Below, piece after piece: positions 28,995-39,756 of a stretch of 46,801 nt of DNA. The notes below the pieces were generated by a model. It was not told the DNA's origin. It saw nothing but the letters and a program-made list of their open reading frames with translations, and made no database searches. The stretch is from Bartonella sp. DB5-6 (GTDB taxonomy: Bacteria > Pseudomonadota > Alphaproteobacteria > Rhizobiales > Rhizobiaceae): positions 1 through 46,801 of the forward strand of contig NZ_JH725124.1 of NCBI RefSeq assembly GCF_000278115.1. The letters run 5' to 3'. Within the stretch, counting starts at the first letter, position 1. Each line of letters opens with the position of its first letter. The translations under genes were made by a program, and so were the position numbers.

Positions 28995-30065
28995 GTGATT
29001 AGAATTTCTGTTGATGTAATGGGTGGTGATTATGGTCCGGAAGCAACTATTGCAGGAGCAGCAATTGTACAAAAAAAAATTTCCAATATTTATTTTCTGT
29101 TTTATGGGGTAGAGGAGCTTGTTAAGCCAGTTTTAAAGAAATACCCTTGTTTGGCTTCTGTGTCGCGCTTCTATCATACAGAAAGTTATACACGTATGGA
29201 TGAGAAGCCAAGTCAAGCACTTCGCAATGGGCGCGGTAAATCATCAATGTGGTATGCAATTGAAGCAGTAAAGAATGGCGAAGCAGATGCTTGCATTTCT
29301 GCGGGCAATACTGGTGCACTCATGGCAATGTCTTATTTTTGTTTGAAAATGATGGCAGAGGCTGAGCGTCCTGGGATTGCGGGTATTTGGCCGACGCTTC
29401 GCAGTGAGAGTATCGTTTTGGATATTGGCGCGACGATTGGTGCATCTGCTAGCCAATTAGTTGATTTGGCGGTGATGGGGGCAGGTATGTTTCGCGCTTT
29501 ATATCACACTGAAAGGCCAAGTGTTGGGCTTTTAAATGTGGGTGTTGAAGAGGTTAAAGGCCTTTATGAAATTAAAAAAGCTGGAATGATATTGCGTGAA
29601 GTGCAATTAGAAGGATTAGAATATAAAGGATTTGTTGAAGGCAATGATATTGGAAAGGGAACAGTGGATGTTGTTGTAACGGAAGGGTTTGCTGGTAATA
29701 TTGCTTTAAAAACCGCAGAGGGGACTGCGAGACAGATAGCGGAAATCTTAAACTCTGCACTGCGCAGCTCTTTTTTTTCATCTCTTGGTTACTTTTTGTT
29801 GCGGGGTGCTTTTCGTACGCTGAAACACAAAATGGATCCAGATAGGGTGAATGGTGGGGTGCTTTTAGGTTTGAATGGTGTTGTCATAAAAAGTCATGGC
29901 AGTGCTAATGCTAACGGTTTTGCTTCTGCTATTCGCGTTGGTTATGAGATGGTTAATAATGGACTTTTAAGAAAAATAACAGCTGATTTACGACGCTTTC
30001 ATGAGAATAAAGAAACACTTTTTGATCAAGAAGATGAAGTGAGGATGAATGAGGAGTCCTTATGA
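28995..30065 (+). CDS. plsX: Phosphate acyltransferase PlsX
   Basis: PlsX makes acyl-phosphate from acyl-ACP for phospholipid synthesis. The protein shows [13 protein letters not shown] at the N-terminus, [11 protein letters not shown] and the C-terminal [20 protein letters not shown] 28995 gives 356 residues and the usual family start (I-R-I-S-V-D); GTG 28980 would add five. Next gene fabH starts 50 bases after the stop. The plsX-fabH pair couples membrane lipid and fatty acid initiation. Confidence 0.96.
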   Translation: MIRISVDVMGGDYGPEATIAGAAIVQKKISNIYFLFYGVEELVKPVLKKYPCLASVSRFYHTESYTRMDEKPSQALRNGRGKSSMWYAIEAVKNGEADACISAGNTGALMAMSYFCLKMMAEAERPGIAGIWPTLRSESIVLDIGATIGASASQLVDLAVMGAGMFRALYHTERPSVGLLNVGVEEVKGLYEIKKAGMILREVQLEGLEYKGFVEGNDIGKGTVDVVVTEGFAGNIALKTAEGTARQIAEILNSALRSSFFSSLGYFLLRGAFRTLKHKMDPDRVNGGVLLGLNGVVIKSHGSANANGFASAIRVGYEMVNNGLLRKITADLRRFHENKETLFDQEDEVRMNEESL

Positions 30066-30114
30066 TAAGCTTTTATAATATAAGCAAAAGGTATGAAGAA
30101 AAGGTTAGGGATGA

Positions 30115-31089
30115 ATGATTCGATCCGTTATACGTGGTGTAGGAAGTGCCTTGCCCCAAAAAAGCTTGTCGAATGATGAGATTGCGAAGTTTGTTGAAAC
30201 ATCTGATTCATGGATTGTTCAGCGTACAGGGATACGCAAACGTTACATTGCCAATGAGAATGAAACTACTGTTTCTTTAGGAGTTGAAGCTGCACAAGCA
30301 GCACTTGTGAATGCTGGACTCACGATAAAAGATATTGATTGTATTATTTTAGCAACCTCAACACCAAACCATACTTTTCCTGCTTCTGCTGTTGAAATTC
30401 AATATGCTTTGGGAATGAGCCATGGATTTGCTTTTGATATTCAAGCTGTTTGCTCCGGTTTTATTTTTGCTTTAACAACAGGAGATAGCTATTTACGCTG
30501 TGGAGCAGCAAAAAGAATTTTAGTTATTGGATCTGATACATTTTCTCGAATTTTGGATTGGAAAGATCGTACTACATGTGTTTTATTTGGTGATGGGGCT
30601 GGAGCTGCTGTTTTGGAAGCGCAGGAAAATGAAGGGAGAGTTGCTTTTGATTGTGGTATATTGTCTACGAAATTGCGCTCTAATGGTGCTTATATTGATA
30701 AACTGTATGTTGATGGTGGTCCTTCAACAACGCAAACAACGGGTTATTTACGCATGGAAGGACGAGAAGTTTTTAAATATGCAGTAGGCATGATAACAGA
30801 TGTGGTTGATGATTGTTTTGCTGCCGCGGGTATAGATTCATCACAATTAGATTGGTTTGTGCCTCATCAGGCTAATAAACGTATTATTGAAGCATCAGCT
30901 AAAAAATTGGGAATTTCTTTAGATAAAGTTGTAATTACTGTTGATCAACACGGTAATACATCTGCAGCGTCGGTGCCATTGGCTTTAACAACGGCTCTTT
31001 GTGATGGAAAAATTAAAAAAGGCGATCTCATCATGCTAGAAGCTATGGGGGGAGGGTTTACATGGGGGGCAATTCTTATTCGTTGGTAG
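30115..31089 (+). CDS. fabH: Beta-ketoacyl-ACP synthase III FabH
   Basis: FabH condenses acetyl-CoA with malonyl-ACP to start fatty acid synthesis. The 324-residue enzyme has the catalytic Cys in [10 protein letters not shown], the His in [10 protein letters not shown] and the Asn in [21 protein letters not shown] and GGGFTWGA are typical. ATG 30115 has TTAGGG a few bases upstream. It lies between plsX and ihfA. Confidence 0.97.
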   Translation: MIRSVIRGVGSALPQKSLSNDEIAKFVETSDSWIVQRTGIRKRYIANENETTVSLGVEAAQAALVNAGLTIKDIDCIILATSTPNHTFPASAVEIQYALGMSHGFAFDIQAVCSGFIFALTTGDSYLRCGAAKRILVIGSDTFSRILDWKDRTTCVLFGDGAGAAVLEAQENEGRVAFDCGILSTKLRSNGAYIDKLYVDGGPSTTQTTGYLRMEGREVFKYAVGMITDVVDDCFAAAGIDSSQLDWFVPHQANKRIIEASAKKLGISLDKVVITVDQHGNTSAASVPLALTTALCDGKIKKGDLIMLEAMGGGFTWGAILIRW

Positions 31090-31166
31090 ATTATAGTCGC
31101 TTGACCATATTTGAATAAAACGTATAAGTCATTTTGTAATTTTAAATATTTAAATAGGTGGTTATA

Positions 31167-31493
31167 ATGACAAGTAAAACAGTAACGCGTGCAGATTTAG
31201 CGAGCGTAGTTTGTAGGAGAGTGGGCTTGTCACACACTGAATCGGCAGCTTTGGTTGAGTTGGTTTTAGACGAAATTTGCAATTCGCTTGTGAGAGGTGA
31301 AGCAGTTAAATTATCTTCTTTTGCGACTTTTCAAGTCCGCAATAAAAGTGAACGCGTTGGACGCAATCCCAAAACCGGTGTTGAAGCACCGATTCCACCG
31401 CGACGTGTCGTAACATTTAAAGCTGCAAATGTACTTAAACAAAGAATTTTAGACTCGCATCGTGAAAGACAAAAGAATAACACTGTTAAATAA
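31167..31493 (+). CDS. ihfA: Integration host factor alpha subunit
   Basis: IhfA is the alpha subunit of the DNA-bending heterodimer IHF. The 108-residue HU/IHF-fold protein has [29 protein letters not shown] and the arm motif [23 protein letters not shown] 31167 has AGGTGG five bases upstream; the frame opens at GTG 31158. The plsX-fabH-ihfA-merR order is conserved in Rhizobiales. Confidence 0.95.
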   Translation: MTSKTVTRADLASVVCRRVGLSHTESAALVELVLDEICNSLVRGEAVKLSSFATFQVRNKSERVGRNPKTGVEAPIPPRRVVTFKAANVLKQRILDSHRERQKNNTVK

Positions 31494-31688
31494 GCCCTGT
31501 TGCTGTGTCTAGTATTTGTTAAAGAGATTTAGGTAAGATGAGAATTTAGAATCTTGTTTTAAGTAAACGGCTTTTTAGTTAAAATGTAGTCAAGTATGGT
31601 CCTATTTTTGACTAATCTTGTTGAGAAATTTGAAACTTGATAGATCATTATAGAATCGTTTCTAGTGTTTTAGATAGGGTGTTGCAAA

Positions 31689-32192
31689 ATGGATAAGAGC
31701 TCTGATGCTTTTCGCACAATTAGCGAAGTAGCCGAGTTATTAGAGCTTCCGCAGCATGTCTTGAGATTCTGGGAAACACGTTTTAGGCAAATTAAGCCAA
31801 TGAAGCGTGGTGGTGGGAGGCGCTATTATCGTCCAGTTGATGTTGATTTACTCAATGGTATTAAACAGTTACTATACGAGCAGGGATATACGATAAAAGG
31901 TGTGCAGCGTCTTTTGAAAGAGAACGGTATTGCTTTTGTTACTGCATTTGGTAATGGCGATCTTGATGCCATGAATGTCGTGATAGAAAAGAAACATGCA
32001 GGACAAACTTCCGAATCTACCAGCAGTAAGCCTAAGAAGTCTTCTTTTGGGCTTTTGAATTTCATGAGGAGTGAAGGAGAGGCGCCTGTCGGTTCCGTTA
32101 ATGTTTACAAAGACAAGACTGATAAAGCATTGTTACAGGAAATACTTTTTGAATTAATTGAATGTAAACGAGTGCTTGACAGAGCTCGGTAA
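31689..32192 (+). CDS. MerR-family transcriptional regulator
   Basis: This 167-residue MerR-type regulator has an N-terminal winged helix (about 9-78): [20 protein letters not shown], then a wing with [18 protein letters not shown] helical segment (about 55-80) and a low-complexity linker ([12 protein letters not shown]) follow, then a C-terminal helix that may dimerise. No cysteine effector site like that of metal-sensing MerR is visible. Orthologues follow ihfA in many alphaproteobacteria, but their ligand is not generally known. Confidence 0.88.
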   Translation: MDKSSDAFRTISEVAELLELPQHVLRFWETRFRQIKPMKRGGGRRYYRPVDVDLLNGIKQLLYEQGYTIKGVQRLLKENGIAFVTAFGNGDLDAMNVVIEKKHAGQTSESTSSKPKKSSFGLLNFMRSEGEAPVGSVNVYKDKTDKALLQEILFELIECKRVLDRAR

Positions 32193-32238
32193 CAATGCCT
32201 CTTTTCATTTTATAGTTTTTTTTATCTTTTAGCGTATG

Positions 32239-34215
32239 TTAAGCGTTTATTAAACGGTATAAATCTGGTGCTGTTGCTTCATCTGCTAGTTGCTTAATTG
32301 CTTCTTCTATAGACAAGAAGACCTGATCCGTAGTTCCTAAGCGGCGCATGTTGACGCTATTTGTCTCAGCCTCACGTTTGCCACATACCAAAATTACGGG
32401 AACTTTTTGTAAAGAATGTTCTCGTATTTTATAGTTAATTTTTTCATTACGAAGATCTGATTTTGCAGAAAGCCCAACAGCTTTAAGTTTTGCCGTTATT
32501 TTTTTTGCATATTCATTTGCTTCTGATGTAATTGTCGCTACAACCACTTGCTCAGGTGCAAGCCAAAGTGGCATGTGTCCAGCGAAATTCTCGATTAATA
32601 TACCAAGAAAACGTTCCATTGATCCAAAAATAGCACGATGAATCATGACTGGTTGACGTTTTTCTGAATCTTTATCAATATAAAATGCACCAAAACGTTC
32701 GGGGAGATTGAAGTCTATTTGTGTTGTTCCACATTGCCATTCACGACCAATAGCATCCTTTAATGTGTATTCAAATTTTGGACCATAAAATGCACCCTCA
32801 CCTAGAAGGATATTTGTTTTGATTTGTCCTGAGAATCTTGTTTCAATAGTTTTAAGGACGGATTTCATAATATTTTCTGCATGATCCCATAATGCGTCAG
32901 ATCCAACTCGTTTTTCTGGGCGTGTTGAAAGTTTAAGACTAATTTCTTTAAATCCAAAATCAGCATAAGTAGATAAGATCAAATCATTAATATTGAGGCA
33001 TTCATCGGCTAACTGCTCATCTGTACAAAAAATATGCGCATCATCTTGTGTAAAGCTACGTACACGCATAAGACCATGGAGAGATCCTGAAGGTTCATAA
33101 CGATGGACAAGACCGAATTCAGCAAGCCTTATAGGTAAATCGCGGTAAGATTTTAAACCATGTTTAAAGATCTGTACATGACCAGGGCAATTCATTGGTT
33201 TAAGAGCGTAAACATTTTCATTATTCCAATCTTCAGCTGCTGGAATTACTTTGAACATATTCTCCTTATACCATTCCCAATGGCCAGATATTTCCCAAAG
33301 TGATCTATCGAGAACTTGCGGTGCATTAACCTCAGCATATTGATGATCATCAAGACGTCTACGCATATAGTTGATCAAATTTTGGAACATTTTCCAGCCT
33401 TTTTTGTGCCAAAAAATCATTCCTGGTCCTTCTTCTTGAAAATGAAACAGGTCCATTTCACGTCCCAAGCGGCGATGATCACGTTTTTCAGCTTCTTCTA
33501 GCATGTGTAGATAAGCTTTTAAGTCATTTTCGTTTATAAACGCTGTACCATAAATCCTCGTTAGCATTGGTTTATCAGCATCACCACGCCAATAAGCTCC
33601 TGCAACTTTCATCAGTTTGAAGGCATTCCCAATTTGTCCAGTAGATTGCATGTGCGGGCCGCGGCAGAGATCAAACCAATCACCTTGATAGTAAATTTTT
33701 ATATCTTGATTTGCAGGGATGCTATCAATAAGCTCAACTTTATAAAATTCACCTTTTTCAGAAAAAATCTCTCTAGCTTTTTCACGAGACCAAATCTCTT
33801 TTTTGAAAGGCTTATTGCGTTGAATAATTTCACGCATTTTTTTTTCAATAATGGTGAGATCATCTAATGTAAAAGGTTGTTGACGTGCAAAATCGTAATA
33901 AAAACCATTTTCAATAACGGGACCTATTGTTACTTGCGTCTCAGGAAAAAGTTCTTGTACTGCTTCAGCTAGGACGTGTGCACAATCATGACGTATGAGT
34001 TCAAGAGCACACGGATCTTCTCGGGTAATAATTTCTATTTGGCCAGATTCTTCTATGGGATCCGAGAGATCTCGAACGCTTCCGTTAAGGTTATAGGCAA
34101 CTGCTTTTTTTGCAAGCGATTTAGAAATTGATTCTGCCAATTCCAAGCCAGTCATTTTGGTGGGGTAATTACGTTTTGAACCATCGGGAAATAAAAGAGA
34201 AACAGAGCACGACAT
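32239..34215 (-). CDS. thrS: Threonyl-tRNA synthetase
   Basis: ThrRS charges tRNA-Thr. The 658-residue class II synthetase has an N-terminal TGS domain ([15 protein letters not shown]), an editing domain with the [11 protein letters not shown] zinc/editing motif, a catalytic core ([34 protein letters not shown]) and the C-terminal anticodon-binding domain. The frame is open to 34293, but ATG 34215 with GGGGTG upstream gives the family start. It is the last gene of a minus-strand group with yidD and the IscU-like gene. Confidence 0.96.
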   Translation of the reverse strand: MSCSVSLLFPDGSKRNYPTKMTGLELAESISKSLAKKAVAYNLNGSVRDLSDPIEESGQIEIITREDPCALELIRHDCAHVLAEAVQELFPETQVTIGPVIENGFYYDFARQQPFTLDDLTIIEKKMREIIQRNKPFKKEIWSREKAREIFSEKGEFYKVELIDSIPANQDIKIYYQGDWFDLCRGPHMQSTGQIGNAFKLMKVAGAYWRGDADKPMLTRIYGTAFINENDLKAYLHMLEEAEKRDHRRLGREMDLFHFQEEGPGMIFWHKKGWKMFQNLINYMRRRLDDHQYAEVNAPQVLDRSLWEISGHWEWYKENMFKVIPAAEDWNNENVYALKPMNCPGHVQIFKHGLKSYRDLPIRLAEFGLVHRYEPSGSLHGLMRVRSFTQDDAHIFCTDEQLADECLNINDLILSTYADFGFKEISLKLSTRPEKRVGSDALWDHAENIMKSVLKTIETRFSGQIKTNILLGEGAFYGPKFEYTLKDAIGREWQCGTTQIDFNLPERFGAFYIDKDSEKRQPVMIHRAIFGSMERFLGILIENFAGHMPLWLAPEQVVVATITSEANEYAKKITAKLKAVGLSAKSDLRNEKINYKIREHSLQKVPVILVCGKREAETNSVNMRRLGTTDQVFLSIEEAIKQLADEATAPDLYRLINA

Positions 34216-34334
34216 AAAACACCCCTTTAATCCAATTCCGCCAACGATTGCGGATGGTCTTGTAAAAACTTCGTAATAATCAGTTAAGGCCAATAGTTTT
34301 ATTTTTTATCAATACATACGAAAAAAGAAAAGAA

Positions 34335-34688
34335 CTATTTGTTATGTTTTATAGAAATTTTCCAGTAACTCCAAGGTTTATAAAAACAACAAGAATTTCC
34401 AAGAGAGGTGGGGACAGGATCAAATCCATATGTTCCAAATGGACCACAACGCATGATACGAAAAATCCCCATCCATGCACCAGCCCATAGTCCATGGCGT
34501 GCGATCGCTTCATAAGTGTATTCTGAACAGGTTGGAGCATGGCGACATTGATTTCCTATAAAACTAGAAAGTGTTATTTGATAAATACGTATCAAGAAAA
34601 TGCCCAATAATCGTCCAGGTGTTTTTTGCCAAGATCCCGTATAATTTCGAGTTTGTCTCTTTTTTCGTTGAGGTTGTGATTTGAACAT
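34335..34688 (-). CDS. yidD: Membrane protein insertion efficiency factor YidD
   Basis: YidD assists YidC-dependent insertion at the inner membrane. The 117-residue protein carries the family signature: RIYQITLSSFIGNQCRHAPT, then CSEYTYEAIARHG, and MRCGPFGTYGFDPVP. The N-terminus is basic, fitting membrane association. Its ATG directly abuts the stop of the IscU-like gene, so they are probably co-transcribed. Confidence 0.94.
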   Translation of the reverse strand: MFKSQPQRKKRQTRNYTGSWQKTPGRLLGIFLIRIYQITLSSFIGNQCRHAPTCSEYTYEAIARHGLWAGAWMGIFRIMRCGPFGTYGFDPVPTSLGNSCCFYKPWSYWKISIKHNK

Positions 34689-35117
34689 TTATTTTTCTTC
34701 AATTTGTTTAATACAATCTAAGGTTGCGTCGAAGGGAAGCATTGTTGATGGGTGACGTGCTTTATAGTTTTTAATAGGCTGTAAGCAAGAAAATGCTTCA
34801 AATGGGGCTTGAGGAGGGGGACCACCTTTCGTTAGCATATGATAAATAACTTCACGTAACATTTTAAGATTTTCTGTTGTTTGTCCTATAATATGAGATG
34901 CTAAAAGTGAAGCTGAAGCTTGTCCTAACACACATGCATGTATTTCATGGGCGAAATCTGTAACAATGCAATCTTTTACTTTTAGATCTACAGTGATTGT
35001 TGAACCGCAAAGGTGTGCATGCTTTTTTGAAGTTGCATCTGGATGATTCAGATATCCGATTCTGCTTATATGCGCGGCATATTCAAGTATTTTATCACTA
35101 TAGATATCGTCAATCAT
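34689..35117 (-). CDS. IscU/NifU-type Fe-S cluster scaffold protein
   Basis: This 142-residue member of the NifU N-terminal/IscU superfamily would be a scaffold for [2Fe-2S]/[4Fe-4S] assembly. Three cysteines sit at the expected places: HLCGSTI, HACVLGQASASLLASH and the C-terminal AFSCLQPIKNYKARH. The R-x-x-C of classic IscU is altered. A GGPPPQ loop is present. It is divergent from folE and precedes yidD. No iscS or suf genes are nearby, so its place among Fe-S systems is open. Confidence 0.82.
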   Translation of the reverse strand: MIDDIYSDKILEYAAHISRIGYLNHPDATSKKHAHLCGSTITVDLKVKDCIVTDFAHEIHACVLGQASASLLASHIIGQTTENLKMLREVIYHMLTKGGPPPQAPFEAFSCLQPIKNYKARHPSTMLPFDATLDCIKQIEEK

Positions 35118-35242
35118 GAGTCATTGCCTGAAATTTCGAGAGTCGTGATTGTTTAAGCTTTTAATTCACTTATATAGAGATTATACAAAACAAAACAGAT
35201 ATGTGGCAAATGCTTTGTAAAGGGTGAGTTTGGAGTTTTTAA

Positions 35243-35863
35243 ATGCATAATGTTATTAAAGGAGGTACAAAAGATCCATTTTTATCTGGGAAAAAGCGTC
35301 CTAGCTTTGAAGAGGTGGAAGCGGCGATTCGTACATTGCTTTTATGGGTAGGAGAAAATCCAAATCGAGAAGGGCTTTTAGATACTCCAAAACGTGTAGC
35401 TAAAGCATATCGCGAGCTTTTTACAGGTTATAGCAAATCGGTTGAAGAAATCTTGGGCACAGTTTTTGAAGAGGTTTCAGGATATAATGAATCTATAATA
35501 GTGAAAGATATTTCTTTTTATTCACATTGTGAGCATCATATGATTCCAATTGTCGGTAGAGCTCATATCGGGTATCTTCCAGATAAAAAGGTTGTTGGTC
35601 TTTCAAAAATTGCGCGTGTGATAGAAGTTTTTTCTCGTCGTTTACAGACACAAGAAGCTATGACAGCTCAAGTAGCTCATGCTTTAGAAGAACATCTTGA
35701 GCCCCGCGGTGTTGCGGTATTGATCGAAGCTGAACACATGTGCATGGCTATGAGGGGGATTCAAAAGCAAGGTGCTACGACGATTACAACAAGTTTTCAT
35801 GGTTGTTATGAACAAGATCTAGGTATACAGGCTCATTTTATGATGATGATTCAAAGGCCATAG
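35243..35863 (+). CDS. folE: GTP cyclohydrolase I FolE
   Basis: FolE makes dihydroneopterin triphosphate from GTP, the first step of folate synthesis. The 206-residue type I enzyme has zinc ligands in [10 protein letters not shown] and [11 protein letters not shown], and the substrate segment [20 protein letters not shown] 35243 is preceded by AAGGGTGAG. It lies just before tRNA-Leu, at the edge of the chromosomal core. The 125-bp upstream region shows no riboswitch that I can recognise. Confidence 0.96.
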   Translation: MHNVIKGGTKDPFLSGKKRPSFEEVEAAIRTLLLWVGENPNREGLLDTPKRVAKAYRELFTGYSKSVEEILGTVFEEVSGYNESIIVKDISFYSHCEHHMIPIVGRAHIGYLPDKKVVGLSKIARVIEVFSRRLQTQEAMTAQVAHALEEHLEPRGVAVLIEAEHMCMAMRGIQKQGATTITTSFHGCYEQDLGIQAHFMMMIQRP

Positions 35864-36000
35864 TAAAACCTTATTTTGAAGTCTACATTTTAAGCTATAG
35901 GCTATTCAAGTAAAATAAATCATGAGAAAGCGAGAATAGGCTTGTACCTTGCTTTATGATTTGTTAAAGCCAAGATAATTATTGTTTTGCTTCACCACAT

Positions 36001-36085
36001 GCGGTCGTGGCGGAATTGGTAGACGCGCAGCGTTGAGGTCGCTGTGGGGCAACCCGTGGAAGTTCAAGTCTTCTCGACCGCACCA
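36001..36085 (+). tRNA. tRNA-Leu (anticodon GAG)
   Basis: The acceptor arms are GCGGTCG (36001-36007) and CGACCGC (36075-36081), with discriminator A and an encoded CCA (36083-36085). The anticodon arm is CAGCG-TTGAGGT-CGCTG, giving GAG at 34-36. A long variable arm of the class II type is present. The 3' end faces the second prophage, whose first gene remnant starts about 160 bases downstream, so this tRNA is the likely attachment site. I found no second copy of its 3' end within the window. Confidence 0.97.
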
Positions 36086-36243
36086 GTTAGAGATTTCCTG
36101 CAATCTCACTTGATGCTGTTGTTTATCTTTTTTATTGTTTTTATTTAATTAATTGTCTTTTATATACAATCTTGCTATCTGATGAATCTGTCAAAAGCAC
36201 AATTCAAAAGGTGGTTTAAAAAGTAATAAGAAAACAAGGACGC

Positions 36244-37383
36244 GTGATAGATTATCCGCCTTATCTGTAAAAATTTACCTAAAGGTAAATATGCAGATGG
36301 AGCTGGGCTATGGTTTATCAAAACAGCACAGAATCAAGGGCGTTGGGTTTTTCGATTCGCTTTCAATAAAAAATGTCGTGAAATGGGATTAGGATCTTAT
36401 AGCGTTGTATCTTTGAAAAAGCAAGGTTTAAGACTACAGCTTGCCGTGATCTTTTAAACAAAGGTATTGACCCGATTCGTAAAAGGGAAAATGAAAAATT
36501 ACGGCGGGCGGTTGATAGTATTTTTTGAAGAGAAATTGTTTTAAGCGCTTTTGAAGCTAAGAAAAGTGAATTGAAGAATGAAGGAACAGCAGAAAGGTGG
36601 TAACACCTCTTACATTGCATGTTTTTCCTGAGCATGAAGATATAGCAATTACTGAATTGACGCAGATTGATATAAAAGAGTGCTTATCCCCTATTTGGAA
36701 AACTAAAAACGAAACAGCAAGCAAGGCTTTATCGCGTTTGAATATTGCTAATAAAACATGCCGCAACACGTGGCATAGATGTGGATATGCAATTGGTACC
36801 AAAAGCAAAAGCTTCATTGGGAAAATTTATTCAAAATATTCCGGCTATGCCATGGAAAGAAGTTTTTGAATTTTATCAGCCCTTAGATGATAATATTGTA
36901 TTAAATTTAGCCTTAAAGCTTTTAATTTTAACAGGTGTTCGTTCAATGCCAATTAAGCGTATACGGTTGGAGGAGATTAATCAATCAATATGGATAATTC
37001 CAAAAAAAATATGAAGGGGATAGTTGGAAAGTTTTTTGATTTTCGTGTGCCGCTTACAGGTGAAGCGATTACTATCATTGCAAAAGCAAAAAGAATCGAA
37101 AAAAAATGGATTTTTGTTTGTTGGAAATTCTGGAAAGCCTATATCTGATATGATGCTTTCTAAATTTATGAAAAATAGAGGGATTGCTTATCGACCTCAC
37201 GGATTTAGATCTAGTCTTCATGATTAGATAGCAGAGACAACATCAACACCATTTGAAATTGCGGATTTTACTTTGTCTCATTCAGTGGGGAATTCAGTCA
37301 CAAAAGCCTATATGAGGACTGACTTTTTAGAACAGAGTCGTATTCTTTTAGCGCAATGGTCATCTTTTGTGACTGGGCGTTGA
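36244..37383 (+). pseudogene. Tyrosine recombinase (phage integrase), heavily frameshifted
   Basis: This is a full-length but broken copy of the integrase at 40048-41206. Matching segments appear in several frames: GKYADGAGLWF, EMGLGSY, FEAKKSELKNEG, IPAMPWKEV, LLILTGVRS, HGFRSSLHD and the end near VTGR. At least four or five frameshifts separate them. There is a stop after DSIF near 36527 and a TGG-to-TAG change at 37225-37228 just after HGFRSSLHD. It sits next to the tRNA-Leu 3' end in the usual integrase position. The two copies are direct repeats of about 1.1 kb; in the last 150 bases they look roughly 85% identical by eye. Confidence 0.9.
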
Positions 37384-37386
37384 TTG

Positions 37387-37662
37387 TTACGATAGTGGTG
37401 GTAGTTCTATAGAGTCTCTTTCGGCTTTTTTGCTTTCAATATATCGGTAAATTTCAACGATATCCCATTTTCAGTATCGTCCTTCTTATATTGGTTTAAG
37501 AAAAATTCCAGCTTTTACAAGCTTTCTAATATAGGTCATAGACATTCCAAGATAAATCGAGAGATCTTGTATATTGTCGAGCCTTTGTAAGCGCATTGAT
37601 AGTAAAGCTTGTTCAAATAAACTTACTTTTTCTATTGAGGTTTTTAATTTTTCTTCATTCAT
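37387..37662 (-). pseudogene. Phage helix-turn-helix (excisionase/AlpA-like) gene with two in-frame stops
   Basis: The minus-strand frame starts at ATG 37662 (MNEEKLKTSIEKVS). It runs 58 codons through an HTH-like segment (IQDLSIYLGMSMTYIRKLVK) and meets TAA at 37488-37486. Four codons later comes TGA, and the frame then continues as KWDIVEIYRYIESKKAER to TAA at 37387. The two stops are one-base changes from CAA (Gln) and TGG (Trp), and the rebuilt ...KPIQEGRYWKWD... reads like a small excisionase-type DNA-binding protein of 92 codons. It ends four bases from the integrase remnant, convergent to it. The family call is tentative; the decay is clear. Confidence 0.7.
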
Positions 37663-37732
37663 TTAAAGTGATCCTTTTTATTATAATTATGAAAGGGCGG
37701 TGGTGCGAGGGGAAAAGCACCCCCTTAGTTGT

Positions 37733-38356
37733 TTAAGCAACTTTTGTTGAGAGTTGTTGTATCTCTCGTTCTATTTCTGCTAAAAAGGCTTCAACAGCTT
37801 TATTAATCTCTTCAATTTGTTTCTCATCACGGTGAACACGCTTGACTTTCATGCGCAAATTAAATGATGCTCCCGCAAAACGTGGGTCATAGCTTACAAA
37901 ATCACACCACTTTCGTCCTGTACAAGCCATTTGGAATTGCATTTGTGCGTGATATTCAGGCTTGATTTCGTCACTTATACAAAAGCGCATATGGTTTACT
38001 GATCTCGGGCATTTGACTTCGATTAATCCATCTTCTCCAATAAGACCATCAGGGCTAGCCCCCGCCATTTCTATTGTGGGGTGTTGGATAAACCCGCATT
38101 TTGTTATATCGGCATCATAAATGAATGCATATTCTTTCAAGGCATCATCCTCATGTTCAACGCCCCAACGCATATCTTCAGTTTCATAATAGGGGCTTAT
38201 TTCCCTTGTTAAACGTTCTGTTATGAGTTTGATTTTGTAGTCCTCATATTTGCTTGTAGGCAATCCTTTTGTAGTTTTACTGAGTATGTTGTAAATGTTT
38301 GATGCGGTGACTTTACCCAAGCGCGCTTGAAACCATTCTGCTGTTCTTTGTTCCAT
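37733..38356 (-). CDS. YqaJ-type phage recombination exonuclease
   Basis: This nuclease (207 residues from ATG 38356) of the lambda-exonuclease/YqaJ family would resect DNA ends for annealing-based recombination. It has the N-terminal RTAEWFQARLGKVTAS signature, a WGVEHEDDALKEYAF block, the catalytic ASPDGLI and LIEVKCPRS (D...E-x-K) and a C-terminal YHAQMQFQMA. ATG 38356 directly follows the RecT stop (TGAGATG), the usual exonuclease/annealase pairing. The frame opens earlier at 38389, inside recT. Confidence 0.9.
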   Translation of the reverse strand: MEQRTAEWFQARLGKVTASNIYNILSKTTKGLPTSKYEDYKIKLITERLTREISPYYETEDMRWGVEHEDDALKEYAFIYDADITKCGFIQHPTIEMAGASPDGLIGEDGLIEVKCPRSVNHMRFCISDEIKPEYHAQMQFQMACTGRKWCDFVSYDPRFAGASFNLRMKVKRVHRDEKQIEEINKAVEAFLAEIEREIQQLSTKVA

Positions 38357-38357
38357 C

Positions 38358-39060
38358 TCACACCGCCTGTTGTTGTTGTGTTGGTGCATATTCGATATCT
38401 TGGACGTGAATATATTCGGTATCTTGTATAGGAACGTCTGTTTGCTCTTGTTGTGGGAGAAATTCTAGTGCGCCGTTTCTTTGAATTTTTGGCTTGCTTT
38501 CTAATATTTTCAACACCGCGTCTGCTGTTTCACAAGACATATCTGTTAGTTTTTCTACTCTTGCATAAGAGAGAAGCTTACTTTTATCCGTTTGTGTTTG
38601 TTCGATTAATTCTCTGATTTTCATAAGTATATCTTGAGAAACCAATTGTTTTTGGATGCTATGATTTGTTTCATTGATACGTGCGGCTTCATCTTCTTCA
38701 TAAATACCGGAAAACCCGAAAGCATAGCGAGCACATTGTATAGTGGCTTTATGGCGCAACATACGTGCTGGGTATTTTTTCCAAGGTTCACTGTTTTCTT
38801 GCTTGCATTCTTTGAGATATTCGGTGACTTCGATAGGGTCCTTAATGCCTTTGAGACGAATAGCACATTTGATAGCAATGAGATTACCGTCCTTATCGAG
38901 TTGATCTTGAAAGGTCATACCATCAAAGTCAGGATTTGATTTGATGATCTTTATCCAACCGTCGATAGAAACAACAGGGATTATGCCGCCGCCTTTTTTA
39001 GGGAGTGCATATATTTCTTTTGTTAAAGGGAACGGGTTGTTGAACTTTTTGATGCACCAG
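38358..39060 (-). pseudogene. RecT/Bet-type single-strand annealing protein, 5' end missing
   Basis: The C-terminal part of a RecT/Bet annealase is clear. FNNPFPLTKEIYALP and IIPVVSIDGWIKII are followed by MTFQDQLDKDGNLIA, the AIKCAIRL strand and WKKYPARMLRHKA. The frame is readable up to about 39060, where homology stops; the next upstream in-frame codon of note is a stop. The usual first 60 or so residues and start are missing. An internal ATG at 38918 could yield a 186-residue fragment. At the break the sequence switches directly to a dam fragment on the opposite strand. The downstream exonuclease gene is intact. Confidence 0.8.
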
Positions 39061-39065
39061 ACAGT

Positions 39066-39317
39066 TTGTTTTACCTAGATCCACCTTATCTTGTAAAGAA
39101 GAAGTGTTACAGCTCTAGGAATTTTGTTGAAGATGATTTTGTAAAGATGGCAAGCATTCTTAAAGATCTCCAAGGCAAATTTGTTTTGAGTCTGAATGAT
39201 TGTGATGTAGTGCGAGAGATCTTTAAAGATTTTGATTTTTTAGAATTAGAGACCATTTGGACCTCTGGTTTTGCTAAAAAAACTCCCCGAAAAGAACTCT
39301 TGATTCGTAATAATTGA
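39066..39317 (+). pseudogene. DNA adenine methyltransferase (Dam/M.MboIIA class), 5' truncated
   Basis: The 84-codon remnant starts at the catalytic motif IV, FYLDPPYLV, and continues into KMASILKDLQGKFVLSLND and the family C-terminus RKELLIRNN. The AdoMet-binding half (motifs X to III) is absent, so it cannot be an active methyltransferase. Homology begins just right of the recT break at about 39060. The original promoter and 5' end were probably lost in the same deletion that truncated recT. Confidence 0.8.
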
Positions 39318-39378
39318 GGAAAATCATAAAAAGATTTGTTAGAATCAGAAGAAATATTTCTTCTCTAATAGGATTTTT

Positions 39379-39756
39379 TTGGTACTTACATCCTTTGGTA
39401 AAATTTTACGCAAACTTCGCATTGATCACTCAGAACGTCTCTTAGATATGGCTAAGAAATTAGACATATCTGTAGCATTTTTATCTTCTGTAGAAATTGG
39501 CAAAAGATCTGTTCCTGTAGGACTGGAGGAAAAGATCATAGAGCTCTATGGTTTAGATAAAGCTATGGCTTCTCTCTTAAAAAAAGCAGCCTATTCTTGT
39601 CGAAAAAGCATCATAATAAAGCCTTCTACTCCGTTGCAACGCGAAACTGTTGTTGCGTTTATGAGACTTTTAGATAGCTTACATCAAGAAACGTTAGCAG
39701 ACTTCAAAGAAATATTAGAAACATTGTGCGAAGCGTGCTTTATAGAGAAATGTTAG
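39379..39756 (+). CDS. XRE-family phage transcriptional regulator
   Basis: This 125-residue protein has an N-terminal helix-turn-helix (about 5-62): FGKILRKLRIDHSERLLDMA, DISVAFLSSVEIGKRSVP, then KIIELYGL. The C-terminal half is helical. The start is probably TTG 39379, with AGG six bases upstream. It lies after the dam fragment and before the second integrase. It could be the prophage repressor or an antitoxin-like regulator; no partner toxin is next to it. Confidence 0.75.
   Translation: MVLTSFGKILRKLRIDHSERLLDMAKKLDISVAFLSSVEIGKRSVPVGLEEKIIELYGLDKAMASLLKKAAYSCRKSIIIKPSTPLQRETVVAFMRLLDSLHQETLADFKEILETLCEACFIEKC

Noticed and set aside
35118-35242. Tetrahydrofolate riboswitch before folE
   Set aside because: No matching conserved core or stems seen in the 125-bp region.
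37702-37721. GGTGC/GCACC hairpin after the exonuclease gene as a terminator
   Set aside because: Five pairs with a ten-base loop and no T run on the minus strand; too weak to call.
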